Assembly: GCF_007995095.1 (NCBI RefSeq)
Contig: NZ_VOPY01000003.1
Location: forward strand, 124,001 to 188,000
Length of the DNA stretch: 64,000 nt
Reading direction: 5' to 3'
DNA from: Flavisphingopyxis soli
GTDB lineage: Bacteria; Pseudomonadota; Alphaproteobacteria; Sphingomonadales; Sphingomonadaceae
The translations under genes and the position numbers were made by a program. Each line of letters begins with the position of its first letter. Position 1 is the first letter of the stretch. Below the pieces are notes generated by a model, which saw nothing but the letters and a program-made list of their open reading frames with translations, was not told the origin of the DNA and ran no database searches. This document shows positions 1 to 8,654 of the stretch, piece after piece.

Positions 1-378
1 ATCACGCACAACGAAGCGCTCGCGCTGATCGACGGGATCATCCATCCGGTGATCGAATCGGACAGCGAAAGCGCGCCGCCGGTCGATGCCGTAGCGGGCC
101 AGGCCTGGCTGGTAGGTCCCGGAGCGAGCGGCGAATGGGCGGGGCAGGACGGCCGGATCGCGCTGATGACGGGTGGCGGCTGGCGCTTTGTCACGCCGGT
201 CGAAGGCATGCAGGCATGGCTGTCGGGCGCGCGGGCAGTCTTCAGCGCGAGCACATGGAGCGCGCCACCGGTCTATGCCGCTCCCGACGGCGGCGCAGTC
301 GTCGACGCCGAAGCGCGAAATGCGCTCTCGACGCTGGCATCCGCGCTCGCTATGGCCGGGCTGATTATCGCGAACTAA
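1..378 (+). CDS. DUF2793 domain-containing protein, 5' truncated by window edge
   Basis: The frame is open from base 1, so the true start lies upstream; the visible 125 residues end at a TAA. The pattern NEALALIDG, then QAWLVG..ASGEWAGQDG.IA....GGWRF..P..GMQAW is that of DUF2793, a family frequent in sphingomonads and often next to phage-tail or gene-transfer-agent-like genes. In those proteins the domain sits near the N-terminus of a tail-associated polypeptide, so a gene-transfer-agent or prophage tail cluster may lie to the left. That context is inference because nothing upstream is visible. The final hydrophobic stretch (LASALAMAGLIIAN) looks like a short C-terminal helix. Confidence 0.75.
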   Translation: MTHNEALALIDGIIHPVIESDSESAPPVDAVAGQAWLVGPGASGEWAGQDGRIALMTGGGWRFVTPVEGMQAWLSGARAVFSASTWSAPPVYAAPDGGAVVDAEARNALSTLASALAMAGLIIAN

Positions 379-511
379 AACTCTGTTCTCTTTCACCGGG
401 AAAGAGTGCGGCTTTTGTGCAACAATAGTAAAATTGCTGGGTTGCATGGAAACTTTCATGGGTTTAGGTTGTTCAGCGAGAGTTCCAGTCTCTTTTGAAA
501 GGGGAAATAAT

Positions 512-1624
512 ATGAAGAAGCTTGCCATCGCTGTGGCACTCGCTTCCACCGCCATGGCGTCCCCCGCCTTGGCGACGGACGGCGCGTGGTACGTAGGTCT
601 TGAGGGCGGTCCTATGATCGTCGAAGACATCAGTCTCGATATTTCGGGCACCAAGGACGCTGCATCGGTCAACCATGACTATGGTTATGACTTCGGTGGC
701 GTGATCGGTTACGATTTCGGTGCATTCCGTCTCGAAGCCGAAGGTTCGTATCGTCGTGCCGACGTTGAATCGATTGCTGCTACAGCTCCCGGGATTCCCT
801 CGGGAACGACCGGCACGCCTGTTGTCGGCACCTATCCGATCAACGGCAGCTCACAGGCCCTGGCCTTCATGGTCAATGGTTTGCTCGACTTCGGTGATGA
901 CGATGGTCTTCAGGGCTTTGTCGGCGGTGGTGCCGGCGTTTCGCGCGTCAAGCTCGACTATGTTTTTGCTAACAACTTCCTGAATGACAGCGATACCGGC
1001 TTTGCATGGCAGGCACTCGCCGGCGTTCGTACGCCGCTGACCGATAACATCGACATCGGCCTGAAATACCGTTTCTTCAACGCTTCGGGCGTCGACCTCG
1101 TCGACTCGCTCGGTCGCGATGTTCACACGCGTTTCCGGTCGCACTCGATTCTCGGCAGCCTGACCTACAACTTCGGTCGTCCGGTTCCGCCGCCGCCGCC
1201 AGTCGTTGCACCGCCGCCGGTCGTTGCACCGCCGCCGCCGCCGGTCGTCGCACCGCCGCCGCCGCCGGTCTGCACGCCTGGACCGTACATCGTGTTCTTC
1301 GACTGGGATAAGTCGGACATCACGCCTGACGCCGCGTCGACGCTCGACAACGCAGTCTCGGCTTACAACAGCGGTTGTTCGGGTACGCAGGTCATGCTCG
1401 CAGGTCACACCGATACGTCGGGTACTGCGCAGTACAACGTCGGCCTGTCGCAGCGTCGCAACGACTCGGTTCGTTCGTACCTGACGTCGCGTGGCATCAA
1501 CGACGGCATGATTTCGTCGGAAGCCTTCGGCGAGACGCAGCTGCGCGTTCAGACGCTCGACGGCGTTCGCAACGACCAGAACCGTCGCGTGGAAATCACC
1601 TACGGTCCCGGTTCGGGCATGTAA
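512..1624 (+). CDS. OmpA-family outer-membrane porin
   Basis: Outer-membrane protein of about 370 residues. The start at 512 is chosen because an AAAGGGGAA ribosome site lies a few bases upstream and because it opens a clean signal peptide (MKKLAIAVALASTAMASPALA); an upstream in-frame ATG at 434 would only add an unlikely leader. Residues of about 22-205 form an eight-stranded barrel-like region rich in alternating aromatic residues (GAWYVGLEGG, IGYDFG). A linker of repeated VAPPPPP units follows, then an OmpA C-terminal peptidoglycan-binding domain (FFDWDKSDITPDA, GHTDTSG, LSQRRNDSV, RRVEI). A strong intrinsic terminator follows directly, as expected for an abundant monocistronic porin. Confidence 0.93.
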   Translation: MKKLAIAVALASTAMASPALATDGAWYVGLEGGPMIVEDISLDISGTKDAASVNHDYGYDFGGVIGYDFGAFRLEAEGSYRRADVESIAATAPGIPSGTTGTPVVGTYPINGSSQALAFMVNGLLDFGDDDGLQGFVGGGAGVSRVKLDYVFANNFLNDSDTGFAWQALAGVRTPLTDNIDIGLKYRFFNASGVDLVDSLGRDVHTRFRSHSILGSLTYNFGRPVPPPPPVVAPPPVVAPPPPPVVAPPPPPVCTPGPYIVFFDWDKSDITPDAASTLDNAVSAYNSGCSGTQVMLAGHTDTSGTAQYNVGLSQRRNDSVRSYLTSRGINDGMISSEAFGETQLRVQTLDGVRNDQNRRVEITYGPGSGM

Positions 1625-1662
1625 TCATCACACGTATCGCTTCGGCGATACCGATGAACGAG

Positions 1663-1690
1663 AGGGCGGCCTTCGCGGGCCGCCCTTTTT
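1663..1690 (+). terminator. Intrinsic terminator of the OmpA-like gene
   Basis: A GC-rich stem (GGGCGGCC paired with GGGCCGCCC around a TTCGC loop) runs directly into TTTTT, 40 bases after the porin stop codon. Confidence 0.9.
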
Positions 1691-1777
1691 GTTTGTCCGC
1701 AGCGCAGGACGTGCATCCCTCGGCCTCGCCAGAGCGCGTTGACCGTTCTTCAACTTATCTGCGTCAATAACAGCGCG

Positions 1778-2275
1778 ATGGGGACCAAGGCTCAGCACAA
1801 TCATCCGGCCAATGCCGACGAAGCGGGCGCATTGCTCAACCTCGCGCAGGGGTTTCGCGCCGCTGCGGCGCGCACGCGCCCGGGTCGCGGTAGCACGCTC
1901 GTCCGCGCGCCGTTTGAGCTGCTCTGTCTTCACAGCGTCGACCTCGCGCTGAGCGCGGCGTTACACGCGAGCGATTTCGATGCGCCGACGGTGCGCGCGA
2001 TGGGCAACGACGTGTCGCGCCGTGCGCGCGCGCTCCAGATCCACCGGATCGGCTGGGGACGCCATACACTGGCGACGATCGAAGCGCTGACCCGCAACCG
2101 CCAGAGACAGGGCGGGACGCTGGCCGCGGCAGGCGAAGAGCAGGTCGCGTTGGCACGGATTGAGGCGATGGTCGACGATGCCATCGAGAAGTGCGCCAGG
2201 TTTGTCGAAAGCTGCAAGCTGGCCCAAGCAACGAATGGCCCGGCAGTGCAGAGCAGGTTCGCGCGGCGCGCCTGA
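1778..2275 (+). CDS. Hypothetical HEPN-like helical protein
   Basis: An open frame of about 165 codons; the ATG at 1778 is taken as start, but an in-frame ATG at 1739 exists and no strong ribosome site marks either. The protein is predicted all-helical and cytoplasmic. The stretch FELLCLHSVDLALSAALHASDFD followed by a spaced RRARALQ resembles the HEPN fold, in which a helix with a conserved Leu/Ala-Leu-Lys-like surface precedes a His/Arg helix, but the RNase-type Rx4-6H motif is not clear. A shorter antisense frame overlaps it; the plus strand is preferred for composition and for the terminator that precedes it. Function unknown. Confidence 0.5.
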   Translation: MGTKAQHNHPANADEAGALLNLAQGFRAAAARTRPGRGSTLVRAPFELLCLHSVDLALSAALHASDFDAPTVRAMGNDVSRRARALQIHRIGWGRHTLATIEALTRNRQRQGGTLAAAGEEQVALARIEAMVDDAIEKCARFVESCKLAQATNGPAVQSRFARRA

Positions 2276-2311
2276 GCGTCGCTGAACTTCGCCCGGGTAA
2301 AGTCCGGGTGG

Positions 2312-3052
2312 CTAGCCGCCGGGTGGCGAGCCGTTCGACCCGATAACGAGGCTGGCGAGGATCGCGTCGAGGTCGGCGCTCACGGCGGCCTGTGCCGGCA
2401 GGCCGTGTGCCGGCTCCTTTGCCTTGACCGCATAGCCGATCCGGTCGACCGCATAGCATGTATTGCCGACGAGCGTTCGCAGCGCGAGAACGTCGGCCTG
2501 CTGGCTCATCCCCACATCCGACTGGCGCCATGCCGCCCAGCTGCGTCCGCCGATCGTGCGGTCGGGCAGGCGGCTGCCGAAATCGGTCGACAGGCCCGCG
2601 GTAGCGCAGTCGGTGCGCGCCGCGACAGCGTCGCTGGCGCCGATCCGCAGCATCTCGATCACCTCACCCGGACCCTCGCTCGGGCGCGCGGTGCGGGTGA
2701 AGCTGACGATCCCCTTTCCACTGACATTTTCGGTGCCGGTGAAGCGCACGCGCCAGCCGCCCGTCATCATCGCATGGCCCGCGAAATCGGTTCCTGGCGT
2801 CCAGTCGGCGGGATAATCGAGGCGGACGCTTCCCTTGGGGCCGGTGAAATGCCTCGTGCCCGCCGTCGGCGCTGGCGCGGCTTCGGGAGCGGGGGGTGTG
2901 GCAAGCACCGGCGTCGGCGCCGGCGCGTCGCGCGTTGCATCGGACTGATTGGCCGGCGGTCCCGACGTCGGTCCGCAGGCGGTGAGCAGCAGCGCCGACC
3001 CGGCGATCAGTGGGCGAGATAAAGTGCGCGCAATTTCGCGTGGGCGGGACAT
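2312..3052 (-). CDS. Hypothetical periplasmic lipoprotein
   Basis: A 246-residue protein whose N-terminus has a basic segment, a hydrophobic core and the lipobox LLTAC, predicting lipidation at Cys26. A Pro/Ala-rich spacer (about residues 28-65) leads to a globular domain starting GPKGSVRLDYPADW, a pattern seen in proteins with a PsbP/DUF1795-like fold that open with a phrase of the type 'F.YP..W'. No catalytic motif is visible. It is transcribed towards the preceding convergent gene and lies 23 bases downstream of the ABC exporter gene, so the two may share a transcript. Confidence 0.75.
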   Translation of the reverse strand: MSRPREIARTLSRPLIAGSALLLTACGPTSGPPANQSDATRDAPAPTPVLATPPAPEAAPAPTAGTRHFTGPKGSVRLDYPADWTPGTDFAGHAMMTGGWRVRFTGTENVSGKGIVSFTRTARPSEGPGEVIEMLRIGASDAVAARTDCATAGLSTDFGSRLPDRTIGGRSWAAWRQSDVGMSQQADVLALRTLVGNTCYAVDRIGYAVKAKEPAHGLPAQAAVSADLDAILASLVIGSNGSPPGG

Positions 3053-3075
3053 GATCGGGCCTTTCCCCGGGCGGG

Positions 3076-4875
3076 TCAGCTTTCGAACTGGAGCCTGGCG
3101 AGACGCGCGTAAAGGCCGTTCTTGGCGATCAGCGTGTCATGGTCGCCCTGTTCGACGATGCGTCCGGCGTCCATCACGACGATGCGATCGGCGGCGCGGA
3201 CGGTGGCGAGACGGTGCGCGATGACGATCGTCGTGCGGCCTTCCATGAGGTGGTCGAGTGCGTCCTGCACCTTGGCTTCGGATTCGGCGTCGAGCGCGCT
3301 GGTCGCTTCGTCGAGCAGCAGCAGCGGTGCCTTGCGCAGCAATGCGCGGGCGATCGCGAGCCGCTGGCGCTGGCCACCCGACAGGCGTGCGCCGCCTTCC
3401 CCCATGAACGTATCGAGCCCCTGCGGCAGCGCGCGCAGGAACCCCTCGGCATTGGCCGCGCGCGCGGCCTCCCACAGATCGTCGTCGGTTGCCGCCCAGT
3501 TGCCGTAGCGCAGATTGTCGCGCGCGCTGGCGGCAAAGATCACGGTTTCCTGCGGCACCATCGCGATGCGGCCGCGAATGTCGGCGGGGTCGGCGGCGGT
3601 CAGCGGCACGCCGTCGAGGCGCAGCTCGCCCGCCTGCGGGTCGTAGAAGCGCTGGATCAGCTGGAACAATGTCGTCTTGCCCGCGCCCGACGGGCCGACC
3701 ACGGCGAGCCGTTCATTGGGGCGGACGTCGAGGCTGAAATCGTCGAGCGCGGCGACTTCTGGACGGGTCGGATAGCGGAAGGTGACGGCGTCGAACGACA
3801 GCTGGCCCTGCGCCGGTTCGGGCAGCGGCGTCGGGTGGGTTGGCGGCGCGATCGCGGGTTGTTCGGAGAGCAGGTCGCCGAGCCGCCCGGCTGCGCCCGA
3901 GCCGCGCAGCAGGTCGCCATAGACTTCGGTCAGCGCGCCGAACGCGCCCGCGACGATGATCCCGGTGAAGAGGAAGGCGAGGATCGTCCCGCCGCTGATA
4001 TGCCCGGCGCGGACCTCGGTCGCGCCGTACCACATCAACGAGGTGATCGCGCCGAAGATCAGGCCGATGACGATCGCGGTCATCAGCGCGCGGATCAGGA
4101 TGCGGCGCTTGGCGGTGGTGAAGGTCGCCTCGACCGCGCCGGCGAAGCGCGTCGCCTCGCGCTCTTCCTGGCCGAATGCCTGGACGATCTTCATTGCGCC
4201 GAGCACCTCGGAGGCCATCGAGCCGACATCGGCGACGCGATCCTGGCTGTCGCGCGAGATCGTCCGCACCTTGCGCCCGAGAAACACGATCGGGACGATC
4301 ACCAAGGGAATGCCGAGCAGCATCATGCCGGTCAGCTTTGGCGCGAGCGTGAAAAGATAGGCGACGCCGCCGATGCCCATGACGATGTTGCGCAGGGCGA
4401 CCGACAGCGTCGTGCCGACGACCTGTTCGATGATCGTCGTGTCCGAGGTCATCCGCGAGGAGATTTCCGACGGGCGGTTCTCCTCGAAGAAGGCGGGGGC
4501 GAGGCGCAGCAGGTTGCGCTGCACCGCCTCGCGAATGTCGGCGACGACGCGTTCGCCGATCCAGCTGACGAAATAGAAGCGGATCGCGGTGGCGAGCGCG
4601 AGGACGCCGACGATCATGAACAGGTAATGGAAATAGGGTGCGATATCGCTGCTGCCGCCTTCGAATCCGTCATCGACGATGCGCTTGAGGCCCGCGGGGA
4701 TGGCGAGCGTCGCGCCCGCGGCGGTGGCGAGGGCGAACATCGCGATCGCGATCCTGCCCGGATAGCCGCGCGCAAAGTCCCACACCATGCGCAGATTGCC
4801 GATCGGGCGCGGCGCGTCATCCTCTCGCGTGGCTGTGGGGGAAAGCGGTGCGGAGGGAGGGGGTGCGTCGGCCAT
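3076..4875 (-). CDS. ABC exporter, fused membrane and ATPase domains (MsbA-like)
   Basis: Half-transporter of about 600 residues; the start at 4875 (MADAPPPS) is preferred to the in-frame ATG at 4899, which would add only a short basic leader. Residues of about 35-330 hold the six-helix exporter domain, including the DTTIIEQVVGTTLS coupling segment typical of MsbA-type proteins. The ATPase domain carries Walker A (GPSGAGKTTL), the signature LSGGQRQR, Walker B (LLLLDEATSALD) and the switch His in IAHRL. A homodimer in the inner membrane exporting a lipid or hydrophobic compound is the family expectation; the substrate cannot be told from sequence. It is divergent from phaZ. Confidence 0.93.
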   Translation of the reverse strand: MADAPPPSAPLSPTATREDDAPRPIGNLRMVWDFARGYPGRIAIAMFALATAAGATLAIPAGLKRIVDDGFEGGSSDIAPYFHYLFMIVGVLALATAIRFYFVSWIGERVVADIREAVQRNLLRLAPAFFEENRPSEISSRMTSDTTIIEQVVGTTLSVALRNIVMGIGGVAYLFTLAPKLTGMMLLGIPLVIVPIVFLGRKVRTISRDSQDRVADVGSMASEVLGAMKIVQAFGQEEREATRFAGAVEATFTTAKRRILIRALMTAIVIGLIFGAITSLMWYGATEVRAGHISGGTILAFLFTGIIVAGAFGALTEVYGDLLRGSGAAGRLGDLLSEQPAIAPPTHPTPLPEPAQGQLSFDAVTFRYPTRPEVAALDDFSLDVRPNERLAVVGPSGAGKTTLFQLIQRFYDPQAGELRLDGVPLTAADPADIRGRIAMVPQETVIFAASARDNLRYGNWAATDDDLWEAARAANAEGFLRALPQGLDTFMGEGGARLSGGQRQRLAIARALLRKAPLLLLDEATSALDAESEAKVQDALDHLMEGRTTIVIAHRLATVRAADRIVVMDAGRIVEQGDHDTLIAKNGLYARLARLQFES

Positions 4876-4911
4876 GCAGCCCCGTAGCAGGCGCGGCAAT
4901 GCGCCTCAATA

Positions 4912-4940
4912 TGCAACCTTTGCGTGCATAGTGCATTGCA
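4912..4940. promoter_or_regulatory. TGCA-rich segment between the ABC exporter and phaZ
   Basis: Four TGCA tetramers (4912, 4925, 4932, 4937) occur within 29 bases in the divergent intergenic space, forming overlapping inverted repeats just upstream of the phaZ ribosome site (AGGAGG, 4948-4953). Regulators of PHA metabolism of the PhaR type bind TGC/GCA-rich palindromes, so an operator is possible. This is a guess from position and composition. Confidence 0.3.
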
Positions 4941-4961
4941 ACATGACAGGAGGACCGTAGA

Positions 4962-6293
4962 GTGGACTGGATCAGATCGGCACCATATTTTCCGGTGCAA
5001 GAGTACATGCCGTTTGGGGGGCCATCACCAATGTTATACAGCGCCTATGAAGTGCAGCGATCGCTGCTGGCGGGCGCGAGCGCGTTTGCCGATATTGGCG
5101 CGCAGTTTCTTGCCAATCCCGCCAACCCGTTCGGCTATATCGGCGGCGGTCCGGTGCTGTCGGCTGCGCTCGAGGTGTTCGCACATGCGTCGGCCCCGCG
5201 CGGCAAGCCCGAATTCGGCATCGACAGCGTCGAAGTCGACGGCAAGCCGGTCGCGGTCGAAGAAGCGATCGAGGCGCGCCATGCGTTCGGCCAGCTCAAG
5301 CATTTCACCAAGCAAGGCGTCGCCGACCAGGGGCCCAAGCTGCTGATCGTCGCGCCGATGTCGGGCCATTTCGCGACCTTGCTGCGCGGCACGGTCGAGC
5401 GGATGATCCCCGGCCACGACGTCTATGTCACCGACTGGCGCGATGCCAAGAACGTGCCGCTCTCCGAGGGCAAGTTCGACCTCGACGACTATGTCGATTA
5501 CGTCATGGGCTGGCTCGAGCATATCGGCCAAGCTGGTTCGAAGGGGGCTGGCGGCAAGGACAGCAACCCGCGCGCGCATATGCTCGCGGTGTGCCAGCCG
5601 TCGGTGCCGTGCTTTGCCGCGACCGCGTGCATGGGGCGCGACAAGAACCCGCATCGCCCGCTGACGCTGACGATGATGGGTGGCCCGATCGACACGCGCA
5701 AAGCACCGACGTCGGTCAACACCGTCGCGACCGAGCGGCCGCACAGCTGGTTCGAACAGAATGTCATCGCAACCGTCCCGTTCCAGTATGCCGGCTCGGG
5801 CCGCCAGGTTTATCCCGGCTTCCTCCAGCTTGCCGGTTTCATGACGATGAACCTCGGCAGCCATCTCACCAGCCATTGGGAGATGTTCAAGCATCTCGTC
5901 GAAGGCGACGACGACAGCGCCGACAAGACCAAGGATTTCTACGAGGAATATCGTTCGGTTGCCGACATGTCGGCCGAATTCTACCTCCAGACGATCGAGG
6001 TCGTGTTCCAGACGCACGCGCTGCCCAAGGGCGAGTACGTCCACAACGGCCATGTCGTCGATGCGAGCGACATCACCGATACCGCGCTGCTGGCGATCGA
6101 GGGCGAGCACGACGATATTTCGGGCATCGGCCAGACCAGGGCGGCGCTGACGATCGCCGACGGGCTGAAGGCCGACCAGAAGAAATACCTGCTCGCCAAG
6201 GATGTCGGCCATTACGGCATCTTCAACGGGTCGAAATGGCGGACCAAGATCGCGCCGGTTGTCGAGGACTGGATCGCGGCACACGAAGGGTAA
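4962..6293 (+). CDS. phaZ: Intracellular polyhydroxyalkanoate depolymerase
   Basis: A 443-residue alpha/beta hydrolase of the cytosolic PHB depolymerase family, which attacks native PHA granules. The GTG at 4962 is supported by a strong AGGAGG eight bases upstream. The nucleophile region is a lipase-box variant with cysteine, VCQPSVP, as in Ralstonia PhaZ1; the acid and base appear in GEHDDISG and VGHYGIFNG. The N-terminus begins with the helical SAYEVQRSLLAGA segment usual for this family. No signal peptide is present. It indicates that the organism stores and reuses PHA; no synthase gene is in view. Confidence 0.93.
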   Translation: MDWIRSAPYFPVQEYMPFGGPSPMLYSAYEVQRSLLAGASAFADIGAQFLANPANPFGYIGGGPVLSAALEVFAHASAPRGKPEFGIDSVEVDGKPVAVEEAIEARHAFGQLKHFTKQGVADQGPKLLIVAPMSGHFATLLRGTVERMIPGHDVYVTDWRDAKNVPLSEGKFDLDDYVDYVMGWLEHIGQAGSKGAGGKDSNPRAHMLAVCQPSVPCFAATACMGRDKNPHRPLTLTMMGGPIDTRKAPTSVNTVATERPHSWFEQNVIATVPFQYAGSGRQVYPGFLQLAGFMTMNLGSHLTSHWEMFKHLVEGDDDSADKTKDFYEEYRSVADMSAEFYLQTIEVVFQTHALPKGEYVHNGHVVDASDITDTALLAIEGEHDDISGIGQTRAALTIADGLKADQKKYLLAKDVGHYGIFNGSKWRTKIAPVVEDWIAAHEG

Positions 6294-6379
6294 ACGCGCT
6301 TCGCCAGACAGGGTGTGGCGCGCGGAGAAATCCCGCCTTAAGGTGAGGGCTCCACGCTCTTTCCGAAAGGCCCCGCCCA

Positions 6380-8224
6380 ATGACCGCACCGATCGACCGC
6401 CGCAAGTTTCTCGCCACGACCGCGCTCGGCGCAGGGGTGGCCTTGCTGCCGGGGTGCGCGCGGACGGTTGGCGCGGTCGGGGCCGGTGCGGCGGGCCCGA
6501 TTACCTACACCAATCCCTCGCCGCTCGATCCGCTCGCCGAAGCGATCATGCGGCAATATCCCGAGCAGGCGACGGGGCTGGGGATCGACAATGGTGCGCG
6601 CGCCGCGCTCAAGCATCGCCTCACCGACCTGACGCCAAGCGGCGTTGCGGCGCAGGTTGCCGGGGCCAAGGCGCGGCTCGCGGCGACGCAGGCGATGATG
6701 CCGTCGCTGGCGGGGCAGGATGCGCTCGACGCCGAGGTTGTGATCGCGGCGCACGAGCTGGCGCTCGACGGCTGGAAATTCCCCTATGGCGACGTCGCCT
6801 TCGGCAGCTATCGCAACTCGCCCTATGTCGTCGCGCAGAATGTCGGCCAGTTCCTCGACGTGCCGAGCTTCCTCGACAGTTCGCACACAATCGAGACGAG
6901 CGACGATGCCGAGGCCTATCTCGACCGGATGCGCGCCTATGCCCGCAATCTCGACGGCGAGACCGAGCGGCTGCGCCATGACCGCGGGCTGGGCGTGGTG
7001 GCGCCCGATTTCCTGCTCAAGAAGACGGTCAACCAACTGACGATCGCGCAGAAGGGGGCCCCCGAAAGCTGGAGCATCGTTTCCTCGCTCGCGGATCGCG
7101 CCAAGGAACTGGGCGGCGATTACCAGGCGCGCGCAGCGAAGATCGCGCGCGACGCGATCGCCCCGGCACTGGCGCGCCAGCTCGCCGAGATCGAGCAGCA
7201 TGTGCCGCTGGCCAACAGCAATGCCGGCGTGTGGGACCTGCCGCAGGGCGATGCCTATTATGCCTGGGCGCTGCGCGCGGGGACGACGACGACGCTGACC
7301 CCCGACGAAGTGCACCAGATGGGCCTCGACCAGCTCGCCGAGCTGCAGGGGCGGATGGACACGATCCTGAAGGGCGAGGGGTACAGCAAGGGCAGCGTCG
7401 GCGCGCGGATGGCGGCGCTCGGCAAGGACCCCAAATACCTGTTCCCCAACAATGACGAGGGTCGCAAGCAGATCATCGACTTTTTGAGCGAGCGGATCGC
7501 CGACATTCGCGGGCGGATGCCGCAGGCGTTCCATACGCTGGTGCCGGGCAATGCCGAGGTGAAGCGGATGGCACCCGAGGTCGAACCCGGCGCGCCGGGG
7601 GCCTATGGCGGTTCCGGATCGATCGACGGCAAGGTGCCGGGGCGATTGTGGATCAACCTGCGCACGACCGAGATCTGGCCGCGCTACGCATTGCCCGATC
7701 TTGCCTATCACGAGACGATCCCGGGCCATGTCTGGCAGGGCGAATATACCCACAAGCTGCCGCTGGTGCGCAGCCTGCTCGCGTTCAATGCCTACTCGGA
7801 AGGCTGGGCATTGTATGGCGAGCAGCTCGCCGACGAGCTGGGCGTGTACGACGCCAACCCGGTCGAGCGGCTGGGCTACCTGCAGAGCCTGGCGTTTCGC
7901 GCGTGCCGGCTGGTCGTCGATACCGGCATTCATTCCAAGCGCTGGACGCGCGACCACGCGATCGACTGGTTCGCGACCAACAACGGATCGACGGTCGAGG
8001 AAGTGTCGGGCGAGGTCGACCGCTATTGCAGCTGGCCAGGCCAGGCGTGCGGCTACAAGGTCGGCCACACGACGATCAACACGCTGCGCCAGAAGGCCAA
8101 GGCCGAACTGGGCGCGAAGTTCGATTTCCGCGGGTTCAACGATTCCGTCGTGCTTGGCGGCGCGGTGCCGATGACGGTGCTCGGCGGGGTGATCGACCGG
8201 TTTGTCGCGAGACGCCGGGGATAG
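6380..8224 (+). CDS. DUF885 family metallopeptidase-like protein, exported
   Basis: A 614-residue DUF885 protein. The N-terminus has an RRKFLATTALGAGVALLPGC sequence, which combines a twin-arginine-like motif with a lipobox-like Cys, so it is probably exported and possibly lipidated. The hallmark motif YHETIPGHVWQGEY supplies the HE..GH zinc-binding helix, with a downstream AYSEGWALYGEQ glutamate segment as in related M32/M3-like gluzincins. Family members are often annotated as uncharacterised proteins or carboxypeptidase-like enzymes; the substrate is unknown. A gene remnant follows closely. Confidence 0.9.
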   Translation: MTAPIDRRKFLATTALGAGVALLPGCARTVGAVGAGAAGPITYTNPSPLDPLAEAIMRQYPEQATGLGIDNGARAALKHRLTDLTPSGVAAQVAGAKARLAATQAMMPSLAGQDALDAEVVIAAHELALDGWKFPYGDVAFGSYRNSPYVVAQNVGQFLDVPSFLDSSHTIETSDDAEAYLDRMRAYARNLDGETERLRHDRGLGVVAPDFLLKKTVNQLTIAQKGAPESWSIVSSLADRAKELGGDYQARAAKIARDAIAPALARQLAEIEQHVPLANSNAGVWDLPQGDAYYAWALRAGTTTTLTPDEVHQMGLDQLAELQGRMDTILKGEGYSKGSVGARMAALGKDPKYLFPNNDEGRKQIIDFLSERIADIRGRMPQAFHTLVPGNAEVKRMAPEVEPGAPGAYGGSGSIDGKVPGRLWINLRTTEIWPRYALPDLAYHETIPGHVWQGEYTHKLPLVRSLLAFNAYSEGWALYGEQLADELGVYDANPVERLGYLQSLAFRACRLVVDTGIHSKRWTRDHAIDWFATNNGSTVEEVSGEVDRYCSWPGQACGYKVGHTTINTLRQKAKAELGAKFDFRGFNDSVVLGGAVPMTVLGGVIDRFVARRRG

Positions 8225-8274
8225 CGCGGTGCGCCGCATCTGGACCATCATCGGGTTGCCGATGTCGCGGCGAC

Positions 8275-8361
8275 CACTCTGCCACCGGGATGCTGGAATT
8301 CGCGCTGCGCGATCCCGACGGCTATCATGTCATGGTCAGCGCGATCGAACCCGCGCGCTGA
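8275..8361 (+). pseudogene. Remnant of a VOC (glyoxalase/bleomycin-resistance) gene, 3' end only
   Basis: The last codons of this frame read HSATGMLEFALRDPDGYHV and end MVSAIEPAR before a TGA. The G-M-x-EF-x-x-RDPDGY pattern is the conserved final strand and metal-ligand Glu of VOC-superfamily proteins. No start codon or upstream VOC sequence is present in frame; the DUF885 stop lies only 50 bases before it. It is read as the leftover end of a deleted gene. Confidence 0.6.
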
Positions 8362-8525
8362 GCCCGAAGGGGCGCGCTGCGCGGAACGCGAGCGGCGTCT
8401 GGCGGCCATGACGTTCGAGCGCGCGCCATCGGCGGTCTTTTCACGCAATGAAATTTGTCATTGACCTTCGGGCGCGACCGATTCACATTGTATCCCAAGT
8501 TCAACAAGCGAAAGGAGGTGGTCCG

Positions 8526-8594
8526 ATGTCTCATTGTCAAATGCCGCAGGTCGGTATGGGTTTGAGCATGGCCTCCAGGGGGGCGCTCGCCTGA
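8526..8594 (+). CDS. Possible 22-residue small protein
   Basis: ATG at 8526 is preceded by AAAGGAGGTGG, the best ribosome site in the window, with eight bases of spacing. The frame encodes MSHCQMPQVGMGLSMASRG and ends ALA before TGA. There is no recognisable domain. The CCTCC inside codons 16-17 is complementary to its own ribosome site, so translation could be self-limited. It may instead be only the exposed part of an RNA regulator. Confidence 0.4.
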   Translation: MSHCQMPQVGMGLSMASRGALA

Positions 8595-8621
8595 GATACC
8601 GTTAGCTCCGGCTGACAATGG

Positions 8622-8654
8622 AAAGGCCGCGATCCCGGGAGGGACGCGGCCTTT
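8622..8654 (+). terminator. Intrinsic terminator-like hairpin
   Basis: AAAGGCCGCG pairs perfectly with CGCGGCCTTT around a 13-base loop. The trailing A/T composition on both sides would let it work for the small transcript on the plus strand and for the DUF2189 gene on the minus strand. Confidence 0.65.

Noticed and set aside
388-406. CTCTTTC/GAAAGAG hairpin after the DUF2793 gene as a terminator
   Set aside because: The stem is short and A/T-rich and there is no U-tract, so it is not called.
3139-4887. A 582-codon plus-strand frame opposite the ABC exporter
   Set aside because: The minus-strand frame has complete Walker, signature and membrane motifs; the plus-strand product is full of Arg/Asp/Gly and has no domain.
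6338-8251. A 637-codon minus-strand frame opposite the DUF885 gene
   Set aside because: It overlaps a well-supported gene with a metal-binding motif and a signal peptide; the product is Arg/Ala-rich with no family.
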